Below are positions 52,101-61,483 of a stretch of 64,000 bases of DNA, piece by piece (within the stretch, counting starts at the first letter, position 1; each line of letters opens with the position of its first letter). Position numbers and translations under genes: made by a program. A model generated the notes under the pieces. The model searched no databases. It saw only the letters and a program-made list of their open reading frames with translations, and had not been told where the DNA came from. This DNA comes from Comamonas sp. KCTC 72670 (GTDB taxonomy: Bacteria > Myxococcota > Myxococcia > Myxococcales > Myxococcaceae). The stretch lies in assembly GCA_014656495.1 (NCBI GenBank), contig BNCN01000004.1, positions 372,001 through 436,000 of the forward strand, written 5' to 3'.

Positions 52101-55100
52101 CGAGGGAATCTGGGTGTCACTCAACTACAACAGCGACCTGTTCGAGGACGCGACGGCGGAGCGGCTGCTGCGGTACGTGAGGACGCTGCTGGAGGCGGCG
52201 GTGGAGTCGCCCGGGCAGCGGCTGGATGCCTTGCCGTTGATGGGGACGGAGGAGCGCCGGCGGTTGGTGGAGGTGTGGAGCGGGAGGGAGGTGGCGTACC
52301 CGCGCGAGGCGTCGCTGGCGGAGCTGTTCGAAGCGCAGGTGGAGAAGACGCCGGACGCGGTGGCGGTGGAGTCCCAGGGCGAGACGCTGACGTACGCGGC
52401 GTTGAACCGCCGGGCGAACCAACTGGCGCACCACCTGAAGGGGATGGGGGTGGGCCCGGAGGTGCGGGTGGGGTTGTGCGTCGCGCGCTCGCTGGAGTGG
52501 GTGGTGAGCGTGTTGGGCGTGGTGAAGGCGGGAGGGGTGTACGTGCCGCTGGACGCCAGCTATCCGCTGGAGCGACTGGGGTGGATGAAGGCGGAGGCGC
52601 GCGTCGCGCTGCTGGTGGCGCAGGAGAAGCTGGCGGACGAGGTGGCGTCGGGCGGCGAGCTGGTGGTGAGCGTGGACACGGAGTGGGAGCCGCTCATCTC
52701 CAAACAACCCGAGAGCAACCTCCGAGTGCAAGCCGGCGGCGCCAACCTGGCGTACGTGATGTTCACGTCGGGCAGCACGGGGAGGCCGAAGGGGGTGGGG
52801 GTGCCCCAGCGCGCCGTGACGCGGCTGGTGGTGGGCAGCGGGGTGGCGGACTTCGGGCCCGACGAGGTGTGGTTGCAGTTGGCGCCGACGGCCTTCGACG
52901 CGTCGACGCTGGAAGTCTGGGGCGCGCTGCTGCACGGGGCGAAGCTGGTGGTGTACCCGGAAGGGGCGCTGGAGCTGGAGGAGCTCGCGCGGACGCTGAA
53001 GGAGACGGGCGTCACGTCGCTGTGGCTGACAGCGGCCCTCTTCGAGCAGATGCAGGCGTACCAGCCGCAAGCATTGCGCGGCGTGAAGCAGGTGCTGGCG
53101 GGCGGGGACGTGTTGCCCGTGGGCCGGGTGCGCGAGCGCGTGGCGAGTGGCGCGGTGCTCATCAACGGCTACGGTCCGACGGAGGGGACGACCTTCACGA
53201 GCGTGCACCGGATGGCCTCGGTGGCGGACGTGGGGGTGGGCGCGGTGCCCATTGGCACGCCCGTGGCGAATACGCGGGTGTACGTGCTGGATGCCCACTT
53301 GCGCCCGGTGCCCACCGGCGTGCGGGGCGAGCTGTACGTCGGCGGAGACGGCCTGGCGGTGGGGTACGTGGGCCGGCCGGAGCTGACGGCGGAGCGCTTC
53401 GTGCCGAGCCCGTTTGGCGAAGGCGCGCGGCTGTACCGGACGGGAGACGAGGCGCGGTGGTTGGGGAACGGGACGCTGGAGTTCCTGGGCCGGCGCGACA
53501 CGCAGGTGAAGGTGCGGGGCTTCCGCATCGAGTTGGGCGAGGTGGAGGAGGCGCTGAAGCAGCAGGCGGGCGTGCAGGAAGCCGCGGCGGTGGTGCGTGA
53601 AGAGGGCTGGGGCGGCAAGCGCCTGGTGGCGTACGTGGTGGCCCCTGGTGGCGACGGGGCGGCGCTGAAGGAATCGGTGAAGCAGCGGCTGCCGGAGTAC
53701 ATGGTGCCGTCGGCGGTGGTGGTGCTGGAGGCGTTGCCGTTGACGCCCAACGGCAAGGTCGACCGCAAGGCGCTCCAGGTGGCGGAGCTCGCCCCGCAGC
53801 AGGAGCGTCAGTACCGGGAGCCGCGCACGCCCACCGAGCACCAGTTGCTCGCCGTCTGGCGCGAAGTCCTGGGCACCGAGCGTGTGCACGTCGAGGACGA
53901 TTTCTTCGAGCTGGGCGGGCACTCGCTCCTGGCGACGCAACTCGTGGCGCACGTCCGCTCCGCGTTCCGCGTGGAGTTGCCGCTGCGGACCATCTTCGAG
54001 TCGCCCACCCTGGAGGCGCTCGCGGCGAGAATCGAAGGTGCTGGCAAGCTGGAGGCGTCAGCGGATGTTCCGCCGCTGGTCCCCACGCCGCGCACGGATG
54101 CGATGCCGGTGTCCTTCGCTCAGCAGCGCCTGTGGTTCATCGACCAGCTTCATCCAGGGAGCGCCGTCTACAACGTCCCCATCTTCCTTCGCCTCGAAGG
54201 CTCGCTGAACGTGGAGGCGCTCCGGCAGGCCTTGTCGGCGCTGGTGGCTCGGCACGAGTCGCTGCGGACCACGTTCGCCTCGCGGGAAGGGCAGCCCGTC
54301 CAGGTCATCCATCCGGCCCGGGGCTTTCCGCTCGCCTTCGAGGACCTGGAGGCATGGCCCGCGGAGGCGCGTGACGCGGAGCTCCAGTCACGCAGCGCAC
54401 GAGAAGCGCTGCGGCCCTTCGATTTGAGGCAGGGGCCGCTGTTGCGCGCGACCGTGACGCGGTTGTCGCCCGAGTCCCATGCCTTGGCGCTGGTGCTGCA
54501 CCACATCATCTCGGACGGCTGGTCATTGGGCGTCCTGGTCCGGGAAGTGGGCGCGCTCTACACGGCCTTCCTGGAGGGGCGGCCGCCCGCGCTGCCGCCG
54601 ATGCCGGTGCAGTACGCGGACTTCTCCGTGTGGCAGCGGCGATGGCTGCAGGGGGACGCGCTGGAGGCGCAGCTGTCGTGGTGGCGGGAGCAGTTGTCCG
54701 GCGCTCCGCCATACCTGGAGCTGCCCACGGACAAGCCCCGGCCGGTGACGTTGTCGCATCAGGGCGCGGCCGTGCCCGTGCGGCTGCCGCGTTCCTTGAG
54801 TGATGGCGTGACAGCGCTCGCCCAGGCCGAGGGCGCTACGCCCTTCATGGTGCTGCTGGCGGCCTTCCAACTGCTCCTGTCTCGCTACGCGGGGCAAGAC
54901 GATGTCGTGGTGGGCTCACCCATCGCGGGACGCCGCTATCAGGAGACGGAAGGGCTCATCGGGTTCTTCGTCAACACGCTCGTCCTTCGCTCGCAGGTGC
55001 GCTCCGAGGAGACGTTCCTCGACTTGCTGGCCCAGGTACGTGAGCGCACGCTGGGCGCCTACGAGCACCAGGACGTCCCGTTCGAAAAGCTGGTGGAGCA

Positions 55101-58100
55101 CCTGCAGCCCGAGCGGAGCCTGGGACGAAGCCCGCTCTTCCAAGTCCTCTTCGTGCTGCAGAACGCCCCCGTGGGGCAACTGGCGCTGCCCTCGCTGTCC
55201 GTGAAGCCCCTGGGGCTCGTCGGTACTGAAGCGGCGCGGTTCGAGCTGTCGCTGAACCTCGGTGAATCGCCCGAGGGGTTCGCGGGCATCCTCCAGTTCA
55301 ACACCGACCTCTTCACCCAGGCCACGGCCTCGCGGCTGGTGACCCACCTCCAACGCCTGCTCGAGTCCGTCATCGCGGCACCGGCGCAGCGCCTCTCCGA
55401 CGTGTCGCTCCTCGCGGAGGCGGAGCGTCAGCAGGTGCTCGGGGCCTGGAGCGCGGCCGATCTGGACGTCCCGCGAGAAGCCGTTCACCAACGCTTCGAG
55501 CAAGCCGTCGCGGCGTCGCCCGACGCACCCGCGGTCCGATGCGAGGACGAGGTGCTGTCGTTCCGTGAGCTGGACGCTCGGGCGAACCAGCTCGCGCATC
55601 ATCTCCGGGGGCTGGGCGTGGGCACGGACGTGCCGGTCGCCCTGTGCATGGAGCGCGGCGTGGCGTGGGTGGTCTCCATGCTGGGCATCCTGAAGGCCGG
55701 GGGCGCCTATGTGCCGTTGGACCCGACTCAGCCCGCATCGCGGCTCCAGGACCTGGTGACGGAAGTGGCCGCGCCCGTGGTCATCACGCAGGCGCGATAC
55801 GCCCAGGTCTTCGAAGGCACGGCCGCCACCGTGGTGCAGTGGGATGCGGACGCCGCGAAGCTGGAGCAGCACTCCCGGAAGACACCCTCGTGCGAGGTCC
55901 ACCCGGACCAATTGGCGTACGTGCTCTTCACCTCGGGCAGCACCGGCCGTCCGAAGGGGGTGGCGGTGTCTCACGGGCAGCTCGCCCACTACGTGCAGGC
56001 CGTCATCGAACGGCTGGACTTGCAGACGTGTGCGAGCTTCGCGCTGGTCTCCACCGTGGTGGCGGACCTGGGGAACACGGTGTTGTTCCCCGCGCTGTGC
56101 TCGGGCGGCCTGCTCCACGTGCTGACGCAGGAGCGCGCGAGCGACCCGGCCGGGGCCGCTGAGTACTTCGCGCGGTTCCCCGTCGACTGCATGAAGATCG
56201 TGCCCGCGCACTTGACGGCGCTGATGACCGCGGCGGAGCCCGAGCGCGTGTTGCCTCGGAAGCGGCTGGTCCTGGGCGGCGAGTCCTCCTCCTGGGGCCT
56301 CCTGGAGCAGGTGCATGCCCTGGCCCCCGCGTGCGAGGTGTTCAACCACTACGGGCCCACGGAGACGACGGTGGGCGTCGTGGCGGGGCGCGTGGCGCTT
56401 CCTCGCTCCGCGGTGTCCGGCGCGTCCATTCCGCTGGGCCGGGCGCTGGCCCACACGCGGCTGTACATCCTGGACACGGCGCTGCGGCCGGTGCCCATGG
56501 GCGTTCCGGGAGAGCTGTACGTCGGCGGCGCCCAGGTGACGCGCGGCTACCTGCGTCGCGCGGAGCTGACGGCGGAGCGCTATGTGCCAGACCCGCACAG
56601 CCCGACGCCCGGCGCGAGGATGTACCGCACGGGCGACAAGGTGCGCTGGCTGGACGACGGGCGCGTGGAGTTCATCGGCCGCACGGACTTCCAGGTAAAG
56701 GTGCGGGGCTTCCGCGTGGAGCCTGGAGAGATCGCCGCTGTGCTGCGCGCGCATCCGGAGCTCCGTGACGCCGTCGTCGTCGCGCGCGAGGACGCGCCCG
56801 GGGACAAGCGGTTGGTGGCCTATGCCGTCCCGTCCGTGGCGCCGGGGCCCGAGGTCGCGGCGCTGCGTGCGTACCTCCAGGAGCGGCTCCCGGCGCACAT
56901 GGTGCCCTCCGCGCTGGTGGTGCTGGAGGCGTTGCCGCTCACAGCCAACGGCAAGGTGGACTTGCGCGCGCTGCCCGCGCCGGAGGCGTCGGCGCTCGAT
57001 GCGTCGCCGGACTACGAGGCACCGGCGTCCTCCTTGGAGGAGACGCTGGCCTCCGTCTGGGCGCAGGTCCTGCGAGTGGAGCGGGTGGGGCGGAAGGACG
57101 ACTTCTTCGGGTTGGGCGGTCACTCGCTGCTCGCGACGCAGGTGGTGGCCCGGCTTCGCGCTGCGCTCGGCGTGGAGGTGCCACTGCGGGCGCTCTTCGA
57201 GTCCTCTTCATTGCAAGGTTTCGCGCAGCGGGTGGCGCTGGCGGCTCGAAGCGAAGCGATGCCGGGGCTGCATGCCCAGCCTCGGGCGGACAAGCGCCCC
57301 TTGTCGTTCGCGCAGCAGCGGTTGTGGTTCCTGGACAGGCTTCAGCCGGGAAGCACGGCGTACAACGTGCCGCTGGTCCTGAAGCTGGAGGGCCCACTGG
57401 ATGTCGAGGTGCTGGAGCGCGCGTTCTCCGAGCTCGTGCGCCGTCACGAGGTCCTCCGCACCACCTTCCCCATGGAGGGCGAGTCCGCCGTGCAGGTCAT
57501 CCGGCCCGTGGAGGCAATCCGGATTCCCGTGGTGGACCTGCGTGGGCAGGATGACACCACGGTCCGGCGGTTCATCCGGGCGGAGGTGGACAGGCCCTTC
57601 GACCTCGCGCGCGCTCCGGCGCTGCGGACCCATCTGCTGAAGCTGGCTGAGGAGCAGCACGTGTTGGTGGTGATGTTGCACCACATCGTGTCGGACGGCT
57701 GGTCCATGGGGGTCCTGGTTCGCGAGATGTCCGCGCTCCATGACGCCTTCTCGCGCGGGATCGCCTCGCCGCTGCCCGAGTTGCCGGTGCAGTACGCGGA
57801 CTATTCGCAGTGGCAGCGGGATTGGCTGAAGGGCGAGGTGCTGGAGTCGCAGGTGCGGTACTGGCGCGAGCAACTCGAAGGCGCGCCGCGCGCGTTGGAG
57901 TTGCCCACGGACAGGCCGCGTCCGGCGGTCCAGACGTTCCGTGGCGGCGTCCGGAAGCACGTGTGGCCCCAGGCGCTCTGGCAACGGGTGGAGGCCCTGA
58001 GCCGGACCGAGGGCGGAACGCCATTCATGGTGCTGCTGGCGGCGTACCAGACGGTGCTGTGGCGGCACTCGGGGCAGGACGACATCAGCGTGGGCTTCCC

Positions 58101-61100
58101 CATCGCGGGGAGAACCCAGGCGGAGACGGAAGGGCTCATCGGCTACTTCGCGAACACGCTGGTGCTGCGCTCGCGGGTGAGGCCTGAGGCGACGTTCCGT
58201 GAGTTGCTGGCCCAGGTGCGTGAAGTCACCGTGGGGGCCTATGCGCACCAGGATGTTCCCTTCGAGAAGCTGGTGGAGGAGCTGCGTCCCGAGCGTGACC
58301 TGAGCCGCAGCCCACTGTTCCAGGTGTCGCTGACGCTCCAGAACACGCCGCATCAGGATGCGAAGCGGAGTGAAGGACTTTCGCTGTCGGTGGTGGACAC
58401 GGAGATTCAGACGTCGAAGTTCGACATGTCCCTGTTCGTGGGCGAGGCGCCGGGCGGTGTCTACGCGGCGCTGAACTACAACAGTGACCTGTTCGATGGG
58501 GAGACGGCGGAGCGGTTGCTGGGGCACATGCGGGTGCTGCTGGAGGCGGCGGTGGCGGCGCCCGGGCAGCGGCTGGATGCATTGCCCTTGATGGGGGCGG
58601 AGGAGCGCCGGCGACTGGTGGAGGCGTCGAGCGGGAGGGCCGTGACATCCCCGAGCGAGACGTCACTGGCGGAGCTGTTCGAAGCGCAGGTGGAGAAGAC
58701 GCCGGACGCAGTGGCGGTGACGTTCGAGTCAGAGCACGTGACGTACCGGGAGCTGGAGGCACGGGCGAACCAGTTGGCGCACCACCTCCGTGGGCTGGGC
58801 GTGGGCGTCGAGTCGCTGGTGGGCGTGTGCCTGGAGCGCTCGGTGGATATGGTGGTGGCGCTGCTGGGCGTGCTGAAGGCGGGCGCGGCGTACGTGCCGT
58901 TGGACCCGGCGTACCCTCGGGAGCGGCTCACGGGGATGCTGGAGGACAGCGGCGCGACGGTGGTGCTGACGCATGCGAGGCACCAGGAGGTGCTGGCCAC
59001 TCCGCTCGCACAGAACGTGGCGGGAGACTCGGCGCGTGAGCGCAGCCTGGACATGCCCACCGTGCCGAGGCAACCGGTGACGCAGGCTGGCGCGCGCGTG
59101 GTGCTGCTGGACGCACAGCGAGACGAGGTGTCGCGGCAGCCCGTGACTCGTCCCGCCGTGGCACAGGTGGGCCCGGAGGCGTTGGCGTACGTCATCTTCA
59201 CGTCGGGAAGCACGGGCCGCCCCAAGGGCGCGATGAACGCGCACGGCGCCATCGTCAACCGGCTGCGGTGGATGCAGCAGGAGTACGGGCTGGGCGGCGA
59301 AGACGTGGTGCTGCAGAAGACGCCCTTCAGTTTCGACGTCTCGGTGTGGGAGTTCTTCTGGCCGCTGTCAGTGGGCGCGAGGCTGGTGGTGGCCCGTCCC
59401 GGAGGCCACCAGGAGCCGGCCTATCTGACGAAGGTGATGAGGGACGAGCGCGTCAGCACGCTTCACTTCGTGCCTTCCATGCTGCGCGCCTTCCTGGAGG
59501 AGCCCGGGCTTGAGGGCCTGAGCGCCCTGCGCCGGGTGGTGTGCAGCGGCGAGGCGCTGGACGCGGAGTTGGTGAAGAAGGCATACGCGCGACTGCCGGG
59601 CGCGGTGGAGGTGCACAACCTCTACGGCCCGACGGAAGCGGCGGTGGACGTCAGCTACTGGCCGTGCCCCAGGGACACGCAGGTGCAGCGGATTCCCATC
59701 GGCAAGCCGGTGGCGAACACGGTGCTCTACGTGTTGGACGGGCGCGGGCAGCCCACGCCGGTGGGCATCCCGGGCGAGCTTCACATCGGCGGCGTGCAGG
59801 TGGGCCGCGGGTACCGGCAGCGGCCGGAGCTGACGGCCGAGCGCTTCATCCCGGACGCCATCAGTGGAGTACCGGGCGCGCGCCTGTACCGCACGGGCGA
59901 CGTGGCGCGGTGGCTGCCGGACGGGACGCTGGAGTACCTGGGCCGCGCCGACTTCCAGGTGAAGCTGCGCGGCTTCCGCATCGAGCTGGGCGAAGTCGAA
60001 GCCGTCCTTCGGAGTCACCCAGGCGTCCGAGACGCGGTGGCGGTCGTCCGCGAAGAGGCGCGCGGCGATGCACGCCTCATCGCCTACGTCGCGGGGGACG
60101 CGGAGTCGCTGACACCCGCGGTACTGCAAGCGCATCTGCAGAAGCAGCTCCCCTCGCACATGGTGCCCTCGGTGTTCGTGCACCTGGACGCTCTTCCGCT
60201 GAACCCCAGCGGCAAGGTGGACCGGAAGGCCCTGCCAGCGCCCGAGGCTCCCACCGCGCCGTCGGGACAGTACGTGGCTCCCAGGACGCCCACCGAAGAG
60301 ACCCTGGCGGGCATCTTCTCGCAGGTGCTGGGTGGGCGCCGCGTCGGTATCCACGACGGGTTCTTCGAACTCGGCGGCCACTCAATCCTGGCGACCCAGG
60401 TCGTGGTGCGCGTCCGCGCGCAGTTCGGGATCGAGCTGCCGCTTCGGGCCCTCTTCGAATCGCCGTCCGTGGCGAAGCTGGCGGAGTGGCTGCAAGGTGC
60501 CGGAGCGGATGGGCTGGCACGTCACCGCGTGGCCTTGCAGCCGAAGGGCAGCGAGACGCCGGTGTTCCTGGTCCACGCCGTAGGCGGCGCAGTGGGCCCC
60601 TATCGGGAGCTCGCGCGAAGGATGGACCCCTCGCGTCCCGTCTATGCTTTCCAGGCGGCGGGATTGGACGGGCGCGAACCGCCCCTGACGCAGATCGAGG
60701 CGCTGGCTCGTCGCTACGTGGAGTCCCTGCGTGAGGTGCAGCCGGAAGGTCCCTATGTCGTGGGCGGCTGGTCCTTGGGCGGCGTGGTGGCGTTCGAGAT
60801 GGCGCGCGAGTTGGAGCGGCAGGGCCAGCGAGTGGCGCTCCTGGCGTTGCTGGACAGCTTCGCGCCCGCCGAAAGTGGCTCCGGGAGGGAACCCGACGAG
60901 GCGGTGTTGCTCGCCAGAATGGCCATGGACCTGGCTCGAATGGCGGGGGCCGAGTCGGCGCTGCGTCCCGAGGACCTCGCGGGCCTGAGCGACGAGGCGC
61001 AGTTGGCCACGGTCGTCCGGCATGCACGGGAGGCGGGGTGGCTGCCTCCCGAGGTGGAGGTGTCCATTCTCCGGGCCTGGCGTGACGTCATGCGAGCGAA

Positions 61101-61377
61101 CCTGCGTGCGCTCGCGACGTACCGTCCAGGCCCCCTGGGGTGCCCTGTGCTGCTGCTTCGCGCGAAGGATGCGCAGCGCACCTTCGCCGTGGACCCGGCG
61201 CATGGCTGGGCCCGTTGGCTGTCCTCGACTCTCACGGTGGAGGACGTGCCGGGAGACCACTACAGTGCGCTTCGTCTCCCGCACGTGGAGACATTGGCGC
61301 GTCGGCTCGTCGAACACGTCGATGCGGCGACCGGGCTGAAAGAGGCGTCGGAAGAACGGCGACGCGGCGAAGGCTGA
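49162..61377 (+). CDS. Lipopeptide synthetase protein 3: C-PCP-C-A-PCP-C-A-PCP-C-A-PCP-TE
   Basis: 4071 residues. First C domain (SHLILDG at 141-147; the first His of HHxxxDG is Ser, His142 kept), then directly a PCP (Ser510 in LGGDSI) with no A domain between. Three full modules follow. Second His of each C: 724, 1781, 2841. A domains with FTSGSTGRPKG from 1201, 2256 and 3346. PCP serines 1588, 2655 and 3741. A final thioesterase has Ser3871 (GGWSLGG), Asp3898 and His4033 (GDHYSA). Hand-read codes: D-A-L-W-L-G-G-T-F-K (Val-like), D-L-T-K-V-G-H-V-G-K (Asp type), D-V-W-H-V-S-L-V-D-K (Ser type). The N terminus (DLYPLSPLQGGMLFH) fits a C domain following an epimerase protein. The TE releases the chain by hydrolysis or cyclisation. 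Confidence 0.95.
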   Translation: MSDNIQDLYPLSPLQGGMLFHSISEPGKGLYFNQLVCELRRLDVRAFTQAWEAVVAAHPILRTALVWDDVDEPVQVVLREVELPIRTEDWRDLSPEVRESRWASFLEEDRREGIDLSLAPLVRLALMRIGDDAYRFVFSHSHLILDGWSVPLVLRDVFAAYEDALVGRAPRIAAPRPFSDYIGWLAEHDLSASESFWRQTLKGFREPTPLRVGADGPEGPGRATRSLHLSEARTTALNALARRQGLTLSSLVQGAWALVLGHLSGRGDVLFGTIVSGRPPGLPGVEDMVGLFINTQPVRARLTRDLSSLAWLRSLQDAQLEARQHEHAPLVKVQRWSDVPAGTPLFESLVVFENYPLDAALSSSAKSLSVHDVQAVEEDHFALTLVSMNGARLPLHLRYDRSRFTEAFADAQLERLRFVLERWAEQPEELLEDVARRSQAERHPLVLTWEDPRERDLTPEPVRSAAPAPPRAFEGPRDAKETVLADIWAQVFGRERVDIHDNFFELGGDSIVGIQVIARAAQAGLRITAKQLFDQPTVARLAAVATEALVEAAPEPAEVESPKDAAEPSPQRRVELAHVEPLPSLDGVEGRPLSFAQERLWFLDQLEPGSASYNVTAAVRFVGPLDAQALERSYHALIQRHESLRTTFRSERGVPVQVIAPQGAQSFQLVDLSGLPAAEREDSASRLLKDEVLRPFDLVRGPLMRASLVRLAPDEHLLVLVIHHIVSDGWSIGVLVREWVTFYQALSRGIASPLPPLPMQYADFAQWQRGWLRGEVLEAQVRYWRQQLEGAPRALELPTDKPRPAAQSFRGRALRQVWPQALWQRLVALSRTEGATPFMVLLAAYQTVLWRHSGQDDISVGFPIAGRTHAATEGLIGYFANTLVLRARVKPEETFRELLAQVREATLGAYAHQDVPFEKLVEALLPDRDLSRSPLFQVSLTLLNTPQPKMDLGRGLVLTPVEAETHTSKFDLSMMVEEAPEGIWVSLNYNSDLFEDATAERLLRYVRTLLEAAVESPGQRLDALPLMGTEERRRLVEVWSGREVAYPREASLAELFEAQVEKTPDAVAVESQGETLTYAALNRRANQLAHHLKGMGVGPEVRVGLCVARSLEWVVSVLGVVKAGGVYVPLDASYPLERLGWMKAEARVALLVAQEKLADEVASGGELVVSVDTEWEPLISKQPESNLRVQAGGANLAYVMFTSGSTGRPKGVGVPQRAVTRLVVGSGVADFGPDEVWLQLAPTAFDASTLEVWGALLHGAKLVVYPEGALELEELARTLKETGVTSLWLTAALFEQMQAYQPQALRGVKQVLAGGDVLPVGRVRERVASGAVLINGYGPTEGTTFTSVHRMASVADVGVGAVPIGTPVANTRVYVLDAHLRPVPTGVRGELYVGGDGLAVGYVGRPELTAERFVPSPFGEGARLYRTGDEARWLGNGTLEFLGRRDTQVKVRGFRIELGEVEEALKQQAGVQEAAAVVREEGWGGKRLVAYVVAPGGDGAALKESVKQRLPEYMVPSAVVVLEALPLTPNGKVDRKALQVAELAPQQERQYREPRTPTEHQLLAVWREVLGTERVHVEDDFFELGGHSLLATQLVAHVRSAFRVELPLRTIFESPTLEALAARIEGAGKLEASADVPPLVPTPRTDAMPVSFAQQRLWFIDQLHPGSAVYNVPIFLRLEGSLNVEALRQALSALVARHESLRTTFASREGQPVQVIHPARGFPLAFEDLEAWPAEARDAELQSRSAREALRPFDLRQGPLLRATVTRLSPESHALALVLHHIISDGWSLGVLVREVGALYTAFLEGRPPALPPMPVQYADFSVWQRRWLQGDALEAQLSWWREQLSGAPPYLELPTDKPRPVTLSHQGAAVPVRLPRSLSDGVTALAQAEGATPFMVLLAAFQLLLSRYAGQDDVVVGSPIAGRRYQETEGLIGFFVNTLVLRSQVRSEETFLDLLAQVRERTLGAYEHQDVPFEKLVEHLQPERSLGRSPLFQVLFVLQNAPVGQLALPSLSVKPLGLVGTEAARFELSLNLGESPEGFAGILQFNTDLFTQATASRLVTHLQRLLESVIAAPAQRLSDVSLLAEAERQQVLGAWSAADLDVPREAVHQRFEQAVAASPDAPAVRCEDEVLSFRELDARANQLAHHLRGLGVGTDVPVALCMERGVAWVVSMLGILKAGGAYVPLDPTQPASRLQDLVTEVAAPVVITQARYAQVFEGTAATVVQWDADAAKLEQHSRKTPSCEVHPDQLAYVLFTSGSTGRPKGVAVSHGQLAHYVQAVIERLDLQTCASFALVSTVVADLGNTVLFPALCSGGLLHVLTQERASDPAGAAEYFARFPVDCMKIVPAHLTALMTAAEPERVLPRKRLVLGGESSSWGLLEQVHALAPACEVFNHYGPTETTVGVVAGRVALPRSAVSGASIPLGRALAHTRLYILDTALRPVPMGVPGELYVGGAQVTRGYLRRAELTAERYVPDPHSPTPGARMYRTGDKVRWLDDGRVEFIGRTDFQVKVRGFRVEPGEIAAVLRAHPELRDAVVVAREDAPGDKRLVAYAVPSVAPGPEVAALRAYLQERLPAHMVPSALVVLEALPLTANGKVDLRALPAPEASALDASPDYEAPASSLEETLASVWAQVLRVERVGRKDDFFGLGGHSLLATQVVARLRAALGVEVPLRALFESSSLQGFAQRVALAARSEAMPGLHAQPRADKRPLSFAQQRLWFLDRLQPGSTAYNVPLVLKLEGPLDVEVLERAFSELVRRHEVLRTTFPMEGESAVQVIRPVEAIRIPVVDLRGQDDTTVRRFIRAEVDRPFDLARAPALRTHLLKLAEEQHVLVVMLHHIVSDGWSMGVLVREMSALHDAFSRGIASPLPELPVQYADYSQWQRDWLKGEVLESQVRYWREQLEGAPRALELPTDRPRPAVQTFRGGVRKHVWPQALWQRVEALSRTEGGTPFMVLLAAYQTVLWRHSGQDDISVGFPIAGRTQAETEGLIGYFANTLVLRSRVRPEATFRELLAQVREVTVGAYAHQDVPFEKLVEELRPERDLSRSPLFQVSLTLQNTPHQDAKRSEGLSLSVVDTEIQTSKFDMSLFVGEAPGGVYAALNYNSDLFDGETAERLLGHMRVLLEAAVAAPGQRLDALPLMGAEERRRLVEASSGRAVTSPSETSLAELFEAQVEKTPDAVAVTFESEHVTYRELEARANQLAHHLRGLGVGVESLVGVCLERSVDMVVALLGVLKAGAAYVPLDPAYPRERLTGMLEDSGATVVLTHARHQEVLATPLAQNVAGDSARERSLDMPTVPRQPVTQAGARVVLLDAQRDEVSRQPVTRPAVAQVGPEALAYVIFTSGSTGRPKGAMNAHGAIVNRLRWMQQEYGLGGEDVVLQKTPFSFDVSVWEFFWPLSVGARLVVARPGGHQEPAYLTKVMRDERVSTLHFVPSMLRAFLEEPGLEGLSALRRVVCSGEALDAELVKKAYARLPGAVEVHNLYGPTEAAVDVSYWPCPRDTQVQRIPIGKPVANTVLYVLDGRGQPTPVGIPGELHIGGVQVGRGYRQRPELTAERFIPDAISGVPGARLYRTGDVARWLPDGTLEYLGRADFQVKLRGFRIELGEVEAVLRSHPGVRDAVAVVREEARGDARLIAYVAGDAESLTPAVLQAHLQKQLPSHMVPSVFVHLDALPLNPSGKVDRKALPAPEAPTAPSGQYVAPRTPTEETLAGIFSQVLGGRRVGIHDGFFELGGHSILATQVVVRVRAQFGIELPLRALFESPSVAKLAEWLQGAGADGLARHRVALQPKGSETPVFLVHAVGGAVGPYRELARRMDPSRPVYAFQAAGLDGREPPLTQIEALARRYVESLREVQPEGPYVVGGWSLGGVVAFEMARELERQGQRVALLALLDSFAPAESGSGREPDEAVLLARMAMDLARMAGAESALRPEDLAGLSDEAQLATVVRHAREAGWLPPEVEVSILRAWRDVMRANLRALATYRPGPLGCPVLLLRAKDAQRTFAVDPAHGWARWLSSTLTVEDVPGDHYSALRLPHVETLARRLVEHVDAATGLKEASEERRRGEG
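51683..51758 (+). repeat. 76-bp exact repeat, copy 1 (second C domain of protein 3)
   Basis: Identical base for base to 58034-58109. It is the core of a longer, highly similar stretch (about 51408-52420 against 57757-58770) covering the C-terminal half of a C domain and the start of the following A domain, which indicates recent duplication or gene conversion between modules. Confidence 0.9.
58034..58109 (+). repeat. 76-bp exact repeat, copy 2 (fourth C domain of protein 3)
   Basis: Second copy of the exact repeat at 51683-51758, 6351 bases away in the same orientation. Recombination between the copies would remove two modules in frame. Confidence 0.9.
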
Positions 61378-61427
61378 GGCCCGTGGCTTTTGGCCGCGAG
61401 GCTTGTCGCAGAGGCCGCACACAGGAC

Positions 61428-61458
61428 GCGCCACGGGGCTTTCCCCGGCTCGTGGCGC
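61428..61458. terminator. Hairpin after the third synthetase gene (first of two)
   Basis: An 8-bp perfect outer stem, GCGCCACG (61428-61435) with CGTGGCGC (61451-61458), with further GGGG/CCCC pairing inside. It lies about 50 bases after the synthetase stop and before the convergent amidase stop. Confidence 0.55.
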
Positions 61459-61462
61459 GCAG

Positions 61463-61479
61463 TGGTCCTCAAAGGACCA
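61463..61479. terminator. Second hairpin between synthetase and amidase genes
   Basis: TGGTCCT (61463-61469), loop CAA, AGGACCA (61473-61479): a perfect 7-bp stem four bases from the amidase stop. It can serve either strand. Confidence 0.55.
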
Positions 61480-61483
61480 GACC

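Noticed and set aside
32428-61377. Assignment to the myxochromide pathway
   Set aside because: Myxochromides start with an iterative PKS, whereas here the start is a FAAL, with an internal malonyl module, an LLM and a different module order.
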